From: Pseudoalteromonas sp. NBT06-2
Lineage (GTDB): Bacteria; Pseudomonadota; Gammaproteobacteria; Enterobacterales; Alteromonadaceae
Direction: 5' to 3'
NCBI RefSeq assembly: GCF_002276045.1
Contig: NZ_NQMR01000112.1
Coordinates: forward strand, 1-32,572
Length of the DNA: 32,572 bases
A program made the position numbers and the translations under genes. A model generated the notes under the pieces. The model saw only the letters and a program-made list of their open reading frames with translations, was not told the origin of the DNA and searched no databases. Position 1 is the stretch's first letter; each line of letters begins with the position of its first letter. Shown here one piece after another: positions 1 through 8,006 of the stretch.

Positions 1-23
1 AGCTTCGCTGGGCAAACAAAAAA

Positions 24-48
24 TAGGCTTACTACGAGTAAGCCTATC
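24..48 (-). terminator. Terminator of the decayed TonB receptor gene
   Basis: An inverted repeat with 10-bp arms (ATAGGCTTAC / GTAAGCCTAT) and a five-base loop is followed, reading the minus strand, by a run of T. It lies 20 bases beyond the receptor stop codon, so it is the probable rho-independent terminator of that gene. Confidence 0.6.
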
Positions 49-126
49 AAGATAATTGAATTAGAAATTAAAACTCTGCATGAAATCTAAGTGCCATCTC
101 TCTTGGTGCACCATAAGTTTATCTAC

Positions 127-392
127 TATACCCAAACCACTTCAAGATGCAGGATTCAGTTGGAATGAGAAATACTTTAGGTAAGGCATTGATTGAAGAA
201 CATGGTTATTCCCTTTTCAAAATCAATAACGCTGCATAAACTATTTATAAACCAACCTTACAGGGACTTCTGAGCAAATCATGCTCGTTGTTCCATCTTT
301 TTTTAAGGGAGTAACCATTAATGCAAAGATGCGCTTAGATCATGAATTGCTCAGCAGTCCTGAACCTCACATCTTGAAGTGGCTTGGGTATA
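127..392. repeat. MITE-like element with 23-bp terminal inverted repeats, inserted in the receptor pseudogene
   Basis: The left end reads TATACCCAAACCACTTCAAG and continues ATG. The right end, reverse-complemented, is identical over 23 bases apart from one A/G difference (127-149 versus 370-392). No ORF lies within, so this is a non-autonomous element. It interrupts the 3' part of the receptor coding sequence. TA dinucleotides flank both ends, compatible with a TA target duplication. Its right half (about 300-392) is closely related to 26630-26724, so it belongs to a family present elsewhere in this window. Confidence 0.8.
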
Positions 393-1675
393 TAACCCTA
401 TCAACGGCTGTTAAATAAGCACCCATATTGTTCCACTCCTAGCCAATGCGTGTATTTACTAATGCAACAGAATCATTCATCGGATCAAAACTAGGAGTTG
501 CCTCTTGCTGTTCTTTTGGGTTTGTAGATTGTGCATATGGATTTGAGACAGCACGCGATACATCCACATAATTGGCATTTATATTAGCAAAGAATCCCTT
601 ATCACCTTTATAAGTTGCTGCGATGTTTCCTGTCCACTCTGGATAATTTCTAAAACTAAATCCGGCTAAATTAAATTCATTATCATCTGGATTTAATGGA
701 AAATCTTTAAATTCGGTGTCTGACATTACTAATCCAGCAGAAAGCGTGATATTTGAATTCATTTTATAAAAAATTTCAGTTTCAAATCCTTTTACAGTTA
801 AGCTACCTGCATTTCTTGTTTCTTTATCGTATTGGTTACAAGCCATAAAGATCTATAAGATAGCTCATAGTTATTAGTATATTCTGCATCATATGTGTAA
901 GTTGCTGCTCGAGCAATATTTGTACCCACACCACCTGAACGGTATCCTTTTTGGAATATAAAGCTAGTCGTCATATCATCATTGATATGAAAGCTCACAC
1001 CTAGTTTAGGTAAAAATGCATTGAAACTCGCATCAACTAAAGGTTCATTACCAGATGCATCTGCTGCCATTGCAAATGGCTTAGTATTTAAACCTGCTAC
1101 TATTTTCGCTGTCATAGGATCAAAGTTTACATTTGTTGGATCGGGTAATAAATCACCATTTGCAACGCTTATAACACTTTCACCTTCATTTTCTTGTTTT
1201 GCATGATCCCAACGTATGCCCGCTAAAATATCCCACTGTTCATTAATTTGATATGTAAAATCAGCAAAAATTGCACTTGAAACTACTTGCTGCTCAATTT
1301 TACCGTGAGTTTATAACTGCACAGGGTCAGCAGCTTGATATAAACCTAAAATCATATCTGCATAATTTTGCGGTAATCCTAAACCACCGTACTCAGGAGG
1401 CACCACTAGTAAAGTAGGTACTCCTAATCTAGCTAAAGTTATCTTTCGTCCCCCACCATTTACATCATCGACATCTAAGCTAGAGTGATATAAACCAACT
1501 AAACCTATTAATTGATCATATTCAAATCTTGCTCTAAATTCTTGACTGAATGTTTTATCAGTGCGATCATCAGTTAAAACTGATTGTGATTCACTAACAT
1601 CGGCATCACCATCCCACTGATAATTATAATCACTTACCACATAGTTAGTTATTGAAGTAAGTGACTAAATATCAT

Positions 1676-1697
1676 TATACCCAAGCCACTTCTAGAT
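1676..1697. repeat. Orphan MITE terminus at a deletion junction
   Basis: These 22 bases match the terminal inverted repeat of the element at 127-392 at all but one position (against its right end). No second end is nearby. The fragment sits exactly where the receptor reading jumps from the plug N-terminus (SVTVFTQNN) to barrel sequence, so it looks like the scar of an insertion followed by an adjacent deletion. Confidence 0.65.
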
Positions 1698-1953
1698 TAT
1701 TTTGCGTAAAAACAGTAACACTTGCAGCCGTTTCTTGTAGAGAACGATCAATCTTTTACCCAGTAACAACTATTTTTTCAACACCAGATAAGTCTTCTTG
1801 TGCAAAAGCAGATAGAGATAAACTACTTGTTAGTAATAACCCGATACGAACCGCCTGAGCAAGGTAGCTAGTTTTCATTTTTAAATTCCTGTTAAACCTC
1901 ATATTTCTATAAAGAAAGAAATAACAAAAATAACTCTCATTACAATTCATGAA

Positions 1954-1972
1954 GATAATAATAACAATGACT
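1954..1972. promoter_or_regulatory. Possible Fur box between receptor pseudogene and PepSY operon
   Basis: GATAATAATAACAATGACT matches the 19-base Fur consensus at 13 positions. It lies in the divergent intergenic region of an iron-receptor-type gene and a PepSY reductase-type operon, where Fur control is expected. A second AT-rich stretch, read on the minus strand as AATGAGAGTTATTTT at about 1926-1940, also resembles half-sites. In DNA this AT-rich chance matches are possible. Confidence 0.35.
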
Positions 1973-2116
1973 ATAAAAAATCTAGTTTTAAAACTCTAAA
2001 CTGACATGATTATCGCTGAAAACATACCTAATTTCGGTCCAGCGTGTTTAAAATAAAGAAATTATCGCTTTGAATTTTCGAAACAATATATATAATAACC
2101 TAACAAGTAAACAACA

Positions 2117-2446
2117 ATGATTTGTATTACCATGACGATTTCAGTGTTATTTCTATGGATAGGATGCTTAGCTGTATTTCTCTCTAGCCCTAATCAAAAG
2201 TTACTTATTAAACGCCCATCAAAAAATATCACATGGGCAATATTTACTGTGTTTTGTGTATTTAGCTGGTATTTATTATTAAACCTCTATCCTGCTGTTA
2301 CTTCAGGGCTTGTCGTTTTATCACTCGTTATGGCTTTTTGGACAATAATTATCATCGCTCACGGTCATTTAAAAATAAAATTTTTGCCATTCGCCTGTAT
2401 TGGGGCCGTATTTTCACTTGCTTTAGCACAATTAGGAGGTCTGTAA
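2117..2446 (+). CDS. Small inner-membrane protein, DUF3325-like
   Basis: A 109-residue protein with three or four hydrophobic helices (roughly residues 5-22, 38-58, 62-82 and 89-107), no signal peptide and no catalytic motif. It is the first gene of a three-gene operon ending in a PepSY membrane protein. In Pseudomonas and Shewanella, small DUF3325 and DUF3649 membrane proteins precede PepSY proteins of the FpvG type, which help reduce ferric siderophores at the inner membrane. The DUF3325 assignment rests on size, helix pattern and position, not on a profile search. ATG 2117 or ATG 2132 could be the start; neither has a strong Shine-Dalgarno sequence. The stop codon overlaps the next start (TAATG). 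Confidence 0.7.
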   Translation: MICITMTISVLFLWIGCLAVFLSSPNQKLLIKRPSKNITWAIFTVFCVFSWYLLLNLYPAVTSGLVVLSLVMAFWTIIIIAHGHLKIKFLPFACIGAVFSLALAQLGGL

Positions 2447-2697
2447 TGTGGGCAAAAAGCATACCTGCGATTTTTGGTGGTTGCCTAGTTTCAGTTTCTA
2501 TTATGCTAAACCTTAACTACTTATTACCTACTGCAGTAGATACGCGTCTTTTTATAGGGTTACTATGCGCTTTTCCTTTATGGATTATTATGATGGTTTA
2601 CTGTTATGTCAGCGATGGCGGTAAGCAAGCATGGAAACGATGTTTTTCAGTATTATTACTGTCAGTTTGTTTAAACGCTATTTTTGTAATGAGATAA
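2446..2697 (+). CDS. Small inner-membrane protein, DUF3649-like
   Basis: An 83-residue protein with three hydrophobic segments. The N-terminus (MWAKSIPAIFGGCLVSVSIM) resembles DUF3649 iron-uptake accessory proteins, which begin with a short polar stretch and an IFGG-type turn. The open frame extends upstream to 2338, but ATG 2446 is the right start: it follows a strong AGGAGGT ribosome site (2434-2440) and overlaps the stop of the preceding gene by one base, indicating translational coupling. The stop is three bases before the PepSY gene. The family is inferred from context and a short motif. Confidence 0.75.
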   Translation: MWAKSIPAIFGGCLVSVSIMLNLNYLLPTAVDTRLFIGLLCAFPLWIIMMVYCYVSDGGKQAWKRCFSVLLLSVCLNAIFVMR

Positions 2698-2700
2698 ATA

Positions 2701-4287
2701 ATGAAGAAAGAATTTTTAAAAAGAATTACAGATGCACATAGTTGGCTTGGTTTAATCATTTCAGGTTTACTTTTTATTGTTTTCTTTGCTGGTTCAATTG
2801 CATTATTTAGAGCTGAAATAACACAATGGTCAATGCAACCACACTTTGAACCAAGTAGAGGAGCGCCACTACCAGTAAGTCAAATATTAGAAATTGCAAT
2901 AAAAGACCGCGCATTCGAGCCGAAAGAACACTTAACACTTGTTAAACCTAGTAAGCATAGCCCATATTACAAAGTATATGTTGATGTTGAGCATGAACCA
3001 GGACAAGAAGATCATGATGCGCTATTAATTGACCCTATTACCGGCGAGATAATAGCAAGTGTAGATGATTTCTATTTAGCTAACTTTATATATGAACTGC
3101 ATTATGATTTAAATATCCCTGCTGGTTCATATATTATTGGATTTATAACACTCTTTTTCTTCTTTGCTATCATTTCTGGCATCTTTATGCATGCTAGAAA
3201 GTTATTCTCAAATTTCTTTAAATATCGTGCCCAAAAACAAAAAAGAAGCCAATTACTTGATATGCACAATGTTGTTGGAGTGATGAGTCTGCCTTTTACA
3301 ATTATGTATGCCATTAGTGGATTAATTTTTAACTTAGTAATTATTTATCAAATCGCATTTGCCGTTATTTTATATAAAGGCGATCAACAGGCATTATTAG
3401 ATGATGCAGGATATCAAGCTATTGAACCTAAATGGACTAATACTCCTTGGGAAAACCCAAAAGTAGATCAAATATTACAAAATATAAAAGCGAAATATAA
3501 ATCTGAACCAAGCTTGATTCGATTTTATAATTATGGCGATAACAGCGCTGTTATGCAGATCAGAGGTGAAATCCAATCAGAGTTTGCATATAGATACGAA
3601 ACTGCAATCACTGTATCAAATCAACAAGCGCTTTATATCAAAGATAATAATAACCCTAACACTTTAGTTAAAGGCTTATATGTAATTTCTAGATTACATT
3701 TTGGAGATTACGCTGGATTAGATTTGAGGATCTTATACTTTATATTAGGTTTAGGTGTGTGTGCGCTTATAGTGACAGGTAACCTATTGTGGATTGAAAA
3801 GCGCAGTAAACAAAGAAATCACTCAGTAAAAACATTAGCTTTTGTAAATAACTTTACTCTATGGAGTACCGGAGGTGTTGTTTTAGCAACTGCGGTAGCA
3901 TTTATAACAGAGCGTGTAATACCCATTACCTTTTCACAAAGACCAGACTATATGGTATATAGCTTTATTGTTACTTTAGTGATTGTTGCCTGTTTATTAC
4001 CTGTTAATAAAAATAAAAAAGTCTTCTTAGGTTATTTATTAAAAATATCAGGAATCATTTTGTTATCAGTTGTGATACTAGATTGGCTAATGTTTGGCTT
4101 TGTGATATTAGAATTATGGCAGCAAGAGATTAAAACCGTGATTGCAACTGAAATAGGTTTAATATCAGTTGCTGGGCTCTTTATTTATGCGAGTAATAAA
4201 TTAATCCATCACAGAAAAAAAATACAAGAAAATAATGAAAATAATGAAAATAATGAAAATGACGCTCTTTTAGTTTCACAAAACTAA
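2701..4287 (+). CDS. PepSY-associated membrane protein, probable ferric-siderophore reductase
   Basis: A 528-residue PepSY_TM family membrane protein. Helix 1 is at about 16-38 (WLGLIISGLLFIVFFAGSIA). A periplasmic PepSY-like region follows (DALLIDPITGEIIASVDD near 105-120), then helices near 145-165, 195-225, 345-365 and four more towards the C-terminus. Histidines near helix boundaries (HSWLG, ELHYDLN, DMHNVVG) are typical of this family and may bind haem or metal. Homologues such as FpvG reduce ferric-siderophore iron in the periplasm or inner membrane. It is the last gene of the operon and transcriptionally coupled to the two small membrane proteins. The C-terminus carries a 9-bp repeat giving three NEN units. 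The neighbouring receptor is dead, so its iron substrate must now arrive by another route, or the operon has another role. Confidence 0.85.
   Translation: MKKEFLKRITDAHSWLGLIISGLLFIVFFAGSIALFRAEITQWSMQPHFEPSRGAPLPVSQILEIAIKDRAFEPKEHLTLVKPSKHSPYYKVYVDVEHEPGQEDHDALLIDPITGEIIASVDDFYLANFIYELHYDLNIPAGSYIIGFITLFFFFAIISGIFMHARKLFSNFFKYRAQKQKRSQLLDMHNVVGVMSLPFTIMYAISGLIFNLVIIYQIAFAVILYKGDQQALLDDAGYQAIEPKWTNTPWENPKVDQILQNIKAKYKSEPSLIRFYNYGDNSAVMQIRGEIQSEFAYRYETAITVSNQQALYIKDNNNPNTLVKGLYVISRLHFGDYAGLDLRILYFILGLGVCALIVTGNLLWIEKRSKQRNHSVKTLAFVNNFTLWSTGGVVLATAVAFITERVIPITFSQRPDYMVYSFIVTLVIVACLLPVNKNKKVFLGYLLKISGIILLSVVILDWLMFGFVILELWQQEIKTVIATEIGLISVAGLFIYASNKLIHHRKKIQENNENNENNENDALLVSQN
4231..4260. repeat. 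9-bp tandem repeat in the PepSY gene 3' end
   Basis: AATAATGAA occurs three times in succession, followed by a partial copy. The unit is a multiple of three, so copy-number changes would lengthen or shorten the hydrophilic Asn/Glu tail without a frameshift. Confidence 0.8.
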
Positions 4288-4296
4288 CAAACTTTA

Positions 4297-4953
4297 TTAT
4301 GACTTATAGGTTGATAATTGGTTGATAATTGGTTGATAATTGGTTGATAATTGGTTGATAGAATAACTAATATCTTCATTAAACCAATATAATAATGCTG
4401 CTAAATTAACAATAACAGTGCACCAAAAAACAAATCTAAAAGATGTTTTTTGCGATTTATGTCGTAAAATTTGTTGTGCTAACGCAGCTCCAGGCCAACC
4501 ACCAAAAATAGAAAAAATGTGTAAGGTGCTTTCTTGAATACGCCACTTACCTTTTATCGACTTATTTTTATCTACAGCATAAAGCGTAAAAGTAACCAAA
4601 CTCATTAGCCAATACGCTATTACGATACCCTGAGAAAAACTTATAAATAGAAAAGTAAAGGTAATACTTACTAAGAATAGTGATGCAAGATAGATTGAAA
4701 ATTGATTTTTTTCTGAGCATTTGGTCTGATTAATACTTGCTTTATTACCAGAAAAAATTACATTTTTTGCACAGGGTTTACCATCTTTTCCTTTTGAAGG
4801 CGTATATGTGACAATTGCATTTAGTGGTGGGGTGAAATTACGGTTTGAAAAAGCCGATATATGTATAAAAATATCAGCACCACCTGCTAATGGTGAAATA
4901 AACCCAAACGCGTTTTCATCATTCCATGAAATTAATTTTCCTTTTGCTCTCAA
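4297..4953 (-). CDS. Cold-shock domain plus DUF1294 membrane protein
   Basis: A 218-residue two-part protein. Residues 1-68 form a cold-shock (OB-fold) domain with recognisable RNA-binding strands: AFGFI (RNP1-like) and IFIHIS (RNP2-like). A basic linker follows, then a membrane region: helices near 85-105 and 108-125, the DUF1294 signature (YAVDKNKSIKGKWRI and FGGWPGAALAQQ) and a last helix near 175-192. CSD-DUF1294 fusions are widespread in Gammaproteobacteria; their function is unknown, and membrane-tethered RNA binding is an inference. The last 20 or so residues are encoded by an 11-bp tandem repeat and look like read-through of repeat DNA. It is convergent with the PepSY gene, with nine bases between the stops. 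A perfect inverted repeat lies upstream at 4971-5006. Confidence 0.88.
   Translation of the reverse strand: MRAKGKLISWNDENAFGFISPLAGGADIFIHISAFSNRNFTPPLNAIVTYTPSKGKDGKPCAKNVIFSGNKASINQTKCSEKNQFSIYLASLFLVSITFTFLFISFSQGIVIAYWLMSLVTFTLYAVDKNKSIKGKWRIQESTLHIFSIFGGWPGAALAQQILRHKSQKTSFRFVFWCTVIVNLAALLYWFNEDISYSINQLSTNYQPIINQLSTYKS
4309..4360. repeat. 11-bp tandem repeat at the 3' end of the CSD-DUF1294 gene
   Basis: GGTTGATAATT occurs four times exactly, plus an eight-base partial copy. It encodes the C-terminal tail of the minus-strand gene. Eleven is not a multiple of three, so each unit is read in a different frame, and a gain or loss of one unit changes the tail and stop position. Confidence 0.9.
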
Positions 4954-4970
4954 TTATGACTCCATATCAC

Positions 4971-5006
4971 TTGTATACTCTATCCTTGTTCATGGAGAGT
5001 ATACAA
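4971..5006. promoter_or_regulatory. Perfect 11-bp inverted repeat upstream of the CSD gene
   Basis: TTGTATACTCT (4971-4981) and AGAGTATACAA (4996-5006) are perfect inverted copies, 14 bases apart. The site starts 17 bases upstream of the minus-strand start at 4953. No T-run follows on either strand, so an operator or a 5'-UTR hairpin is likelier than a terminator. Confidence 0.55.
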
Positions 5007-5032
5007 TATGCTCGATATAAAATAAAACCAGC

Positions 5033-5062
5033 AGAGATTAAAAATTAACATTTTTAATCTCT
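5033..5062 (-). terminator. Hairpin overlapping the stop of the MBL hydrolase gene
   Basis: AGAGATTAAAAAT and ATTTTTAATCTCT form a perfect 13-bp stem with a four-base loop. The hairpin includes the stop codon (5054-5056) of the minus-strand hydrolase and its last codons. The stem is AT-rich and ends in T-rich sequence, consistent with a terminator. Confidence 0.6.
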
Positions 5063-5689
5063 TACATAAGGATTTGAACGCCTTTCTTCACCAAATGTAC
5101 TCATAGGACCATGCCCAGGAATAAAACGCACATCACTTCCTAACGGCCATAAATGCTCTTTTATTGATTTAATCAAGGTTGGTTGGTCACCTTTTGGGAA
5201 ATCAGTTCGACCTATACTTCCATTAAAAAGAACATCGCCCACTTGCGCTAACTTACTTTGTTTATGATAAAAAACAACATGCCCTGGCGTATGTCCGGGA
5301 CAAAAATATACATCTAATGTGATATTACCAAAGGTCACTTTATCACCTTGGTCTAACCATCTATCAGGCGAAAAAGCCTCTACTGGCTGAAAACCAAATT
5401 GCGCAATTTGCTCTGGAAATAGGTCAATCCAAAATTGATCATTTTTATGAGGACCCTCAATCGTTAAAGATAACTTTTCACTTAACTCTGCACTTGCTCC
5501 TGCATGATCTAAATGGGCATGGGTTAATAATATTTTAGTCAGAGTTACGCCCTGCTTTTTAACCTCAGCCAAAATTGTACTCACATCGCCTCCAGGATCT
5601 ACAATTGCCGCCTGTTTTGTTTCATCACACCAAAATAAAGTACAATTTTGTTGAAATGGGGTAACGGGAATGATTTTATACTGCATCAT
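5054..5689 (-). CDS. Metallo-beta-lactamase-fold hydrolase, glyoxalase II-like (YcbL type)
   Basis: A 211-residue cytosolic protein. The THAHLDHAG motif (about residues 56-64) is the dinuclear metal signature of the fold. Further ligands are the histidine in CPGHTPGH (about 130-137), the aspartate in VGDVLF and the histidine in FIPGHGP near the C-terminus. The N-terminus (YKIIPVTPFQQNCTLFWC) and length match the E. coli YcbL group, type II glyoxalases that hydrolyse S-D-lactoylglutathione or related thioesters. The exact substrate cannot be read from sequence. The start is ATG 5689 or the next codon, ATG 5686. The 3' end overlaps a terminator hairpin, so it is probably a single-gene unit. Confidence 0.9.
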   Translation of the reverse strand: MMQYKIIPVTPFQQNCTLFWCDETKQAAIVDPGGDVSTILAEVKKQGVTLTKILLTHAHLDHAGASAELSEKLSLTIEGPHKNDQFWIDLFPEQIAQFGFQPVEAFSPDRWLDQGDKVTFGNITLDVYFCPGHTPGHVVFYHKQSKLAQVGDVLFNGSIGRTDFPKGDQPTLIKSIKEHLWPLGSDVRFIPGHGPMSTFGEERRSNPYVRD

Positions 5690-5758
5690 ATAATTTAACT
5701 TCTTTTCACTAAAAACAATTATCTCGATTATTCATTATTTAAATTTTGAATTCCAGCC

Positions 5759-5787
5759 TTGTCGCGTTAAAATGCGCTTGCTAAATA
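5759..5787 (+). promoter_or_regulatory. Probable sigma-70 promoter for the riboswitch-ribB transcript
   Basis: TTGTCG (5759-5764), a 17-base spacer and TAAATA (5782-5787). Transcription would begin near 5794, immediately before the first conserved base of the FMN riboswitch. Confidence 0.5.
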
Positions 5788-5795
5788 ATTAGCAC

Positions 5796-5941
5796 ATTCT
5801 CAGGGCGGGGCGAAATTCCCCACCGGCGGTAAATTCAGCTTAGAATGAGCCCGCGAGCGCTTTATATATTTATCTATAATAGAGGTCAGCAGATCTGGTT
5901 AAAGTCCAGAGCCGACGGTCATAGTCCGGATGAGAGAGAAT
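5796..5941 (+). promoter_or_regulatory. FMN riboswitch (RFN element)
   Basis: The conserved RFN blocks are all present in order: TTCTCAGGGCGGGG at the 5' end, CCCCACCGGCGGTA, GAGCCCGCGAGCG, the variable arm, GGTCAGCAGATCTGGT, CCAGAGCCGACGGTCATAGT and the closing GGATGAGAGAGAA. The first and last blocks pair to close the junction. The aptamer binds flavin mononucleotide and represses the downstream riboflavin gene. Downstream, a weak hairpin (AAAATAC at 5944-5950 with GTATTTT at 5969-5975) is followed by a T-rich stretch and could be part of the expression platform. Confidence 0.97.
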
Positions 5942-6046
5942 AAAAAATACAGTCAGTTAAATCTGAGGGTATTTTCTTTGCATGATTAAAAACATGTCAC
6001 TCTACATTCCCTGATCCTGGTAATCATAAATTTTAAGGAATTTACC

Positions 6047-6700
6047 ATGAGTCAGTTTTTATTAACTCAATTTGGCGAGCCTCACGCTCGTGTCGAAAAA
6101 GCATTAACCGCATTACGTGCTGGAAAAGGCGTATTAGTTGTTGATGACGAAAACCGTGAAAACGAAGGTGACTTTGTCTTTTCAGCCCAACATTTAACCA
6201 CACAACAAATGGCGATGATGATCCGCGAAGGTAGTGGCATTGTATGCTTATGTTTAACTGATGAACGCACAAAACAGCTTCAACTCTCACAAATGGTGCA
6301 AAATAATACCAGTCAAAACAATACTGCTTATACTGTGACTATTGAAGCTAAAGAAGGTGTAACCACTGGAGTATCGGCTGCTGATCGTGTTACTACAATC
6401 AAAGCTGCAACTCAGAAAAATGCTAAACCTGAAGATTTATCTCGTCCTGGTCATATATTTCCTTTAAAAGCAAAAAATGGTGGTGTGCTAGTACGTAGAG
6501 GTCATACTGAAGCATCTGTAGATTTAATGGTACTTGCTGGATTACGCCCTTTTGGTGTTATTTGTGAATTAAATAACCCTGATGGATCAATGGCGAGGTT
6601 ACCTAGAGTAGCCCAATTTGCTAATAAACATGATATGCCAGTGTTGTCGATTGAAGATCTTGTTGCTTATATTACTGAAAAACACACTATCGCAAGCTAG
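6047..6700 (+). CDS. ribB: 3,4-dihydroxy-2-butanone-4-phosphate synthase
   Basis: A 217-residue enzyme that converts D-ribulose 5-phosphate to 3,4-dihydroxy-2-butanone 4-phosphate and formate, supplying the four-carbon unit of riboflavin. Family motifs: VVDDENRENEGDF (residues 31-43, acidic metal-binding loop), REGSGIVCL, GVTTGVSAADR, SRPGHIFPL and RRGHTEASVDL. The length matches the stand-alone RibB form; there is no fused GTP cyclohydrolase II domain. It starts at ATG 6047 after AAGGAA. A 105-base leader separates it from the FMN riboswitch, so end-product control is very likely. A strong terminator follows at 6717-6749; the gene is monocistronic. Confidence 0.97.
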   Translation: MSQFLLTQFGEPHARVEKALTALRAGKGVLVVDDENRENEGDFVFSAQHLTTQQMAMMIREGSGIVCLCLTDERTKQLQLSQMVQNNTSQNNTAYTVTIEAKEGVTTGVSAADRVTTIKAATQKNAKPEDLSRPGHIFPLKAKNGGVLVRRGHTEASVDLMVLAGLRPFGVICELNNPDGSMARLPRVAQFANKHDMPVLSIEDLVAYITEKHTIAS

Positions 6701-6716
6701 TAGTCCTAAACTTTAA

Positions 6717-6749
6717 TTAATAAGCCACACTTAGTATGTGGCTTATTAA
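6717..6749 (+). terminator. Rho-independent terminator after ribB
   Basis: TTAATAAGCCACA and TGTGGCTTATTAA form a perfect 13-bp stem with a seven-base loop, 16 bases after the ribB stop. A-rich and T-rich flanks make it plausible on either strand. Confidence 0.8.
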
Positions 6750-6857
6750 AATAATTTCGATATATCAAACAAAAAACTGTCAACCCTTTAATACAATTGA
6801 ACTTCACTTAAAAAATGTGGTTTATATATGCAGGGTCGAAATTTAATCCAACTACAA

Positions 6858-7937
6858 TTAACTGACTGCTTTTTTAAAAAGCATTTCAAAGGGCCCAGAT
6901 TTAAAAAATGTCAGCCAAGTATTGCTAAAAACAATACTAGCAATACAAAAGCCAAAAGCACTTAATAATGCCACCTCTATGGAACTTGTATCAAATAAGC
7001 CCAAATATTCTATTATCCCCATACCTACAATGACATGAGCAATATAGATACTTAAAGATAACTGCCCTGTTTTAGCTAAGTATTTTAGTAAATGGGACTG
7101 CTGATTTTTTTGATAAATATAGACACATGCTATAATAATAAGCATTGATGAGCATATGGCTGAAATCATATACTGTGGTAAGGGAGGAATAATTGCAGTA
7201 GAAAATAAAAAAATCACTTCCTCTTTTAATAAGCCAATTTCACTATTATCTATGGCAAAAACCCTTAAACCGTAAAATGCGCTCTCTATCACCACGAGTG
7301 TTAATAAAGAAGTTGTGAAAATTGACTTTTGTGTCGCTCTCTCCAATAAATTTTGTCGTGCTAACCACATGCCAAACACTAAGAATGCAGACCAAGGAAA
7401 CACAGGATGAAATCCATTAAAAAATTGATGTCTTAAAATACCATCAAGAGTCCAAAAATTTTGATAACTTAAAGTTTCCCAATTCCAGCCATATTCATAA
7501 TCGACCACCCCCATTAATAAAGGAAAAGTTAATATAATGGCAATTGTCAGCCTAAGTAAGTTTTTATCGCTTAAATTAATTGAAATTAAACCAATAAAAA
7601 AATAAAAACCGTAAAAGTGTAAAATATCCGCAGGCCAAATTAAGGTAAAGAGATAGCCTAGTCCAATTAATAAAATCGCACGCTTAAAAAGTGAGACTTG
7701 AACCCTTAATTTTTCAAGGTGACTACTGCGATGCTGCTTATTTTTGGTTAAAAAGGTGATCCCCATACCCGCTAAAATAACAAATAATGCAGACGCCCTA
7801 CCTTCAAATAAGCTAGAGAAAGTCATCAAGGCTGTATTACCATGATCAGCCCCCATCACAATTTTAAAGTTAACGATAATCATACCAAAAATTGCTAAAG
7901 CGCGTGCTACATCAAACCCCTCTATACGATTATTCAT
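6858..7937 (-). CDS. Polytopic membrane protein, DUF418/DUF1624 (HGSNAT-like)
   Basis: A 359-residue protein with about ten membrane helices. The N-terminus (RIEGFDVARALAIFGMIIVN) is the signature of the YeiB/DUF1624/DUF418 group, which includes heparan-alpha-glucosaminide acetyltransferase-like proteins. The C-terminal part (TGQLSLSIYIAHVIVG, then FKSGPFEMLFKK) fits the DUF418 end. Members are thought to move acyl groups across the inner membrane, but most, including this one, have no known substrate. It lies 69 bases downstream of a TonB-dependent receptor on the same strand, so the two may be co-transcribed. The start at 7937 has a weak AAGGGT ribosome site. No terminator is evident at its 3' end. 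Confidence 0.8.
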   Translation of the reverse strand: MNNRIEGFDVARALAIFGMIIVNFKIVMGADHGNTALMTFSSLFEGRASALFVILAGMGITFLTKNKQHRSSHLEKLRVQVSLFKRAILLIGLGYLFTLIWPADILHFYGFYFFIGLISINLSDKNLLRLTIAIILTFPLLMGVVDYEYGWNWETLSYQNFWTLDGILRHQFFNGFHPVFPWSAFLVFGMWLARQNLLERATQKSIFTTSLLTLVVIESAFYGLRVFAIDNSEIGLLKEEVIFLFSTAIIPPLPQYMISAICSSMLIIIACVYIYQKNQQSHLLKYLAKTGQLSLSIYIAHVIVGMGIIEYLGLFDTSSIEVALLSAFGFCIASIVFSNTWLTFFKSGPFEMLFKKAVS

Positions 7938-8006
7938 ACTTACCCTTATTAGTTAAAAGTCATATTTTTTCAAAAATATAACTAAATTTAAATTAAAATA
8001 AAGAAG

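Larger units (their letters stand above)
68..1878 (-). pseudogene. TonB-dependent outer-membrane receptor, decayed
   Basis: Remnant of a siderophore-type TonB-dependent receptor. The N-terminus is intact: start at 1878 with an AGGAAT ribosome site, signal peptide MKTSYLAQAVRIGLLLTSS, and a TonB box (VEKIVVTG). A stop codon follows at once at 1756, where the sequence otherwise continues as KIDRSLQETAASVTVFTQNN. Most of the plug and the early barrel are missing; the sequence resumes near 1655 in another frame with barrel strands (SITNYVVSDYNYQWDGDADV). Further in-frame stops lie at 1311 and 439. A frameshift or deletion near 846 separates YTNNYELSYRS from NAGSLTVKGFETEIFY. A 266-bp repeat (127-392) interrupts the last strands. 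The C-terminus survives at 68-120 as TYGAPREMALRFHAEF. All three stops could come from CAA or CAG by one C-to-T change. It cannot make a receptor. The divergent genes at 2117-4287 are intact. Confidence 0.9.

Noticed and set aside
1661..1858. Plus-strand 65-residue frame inside the receptor region
   Set aside because: It is antisense to recognisable receptor sequence and has no ribosome site or domain.
2338..2445. Upstream extension of the second small membrane protein
   Set aside because: The extension is out-of-frame DNA of the preceding gene; ATG 2446 has the strong ribosome site and coupled stop/start.
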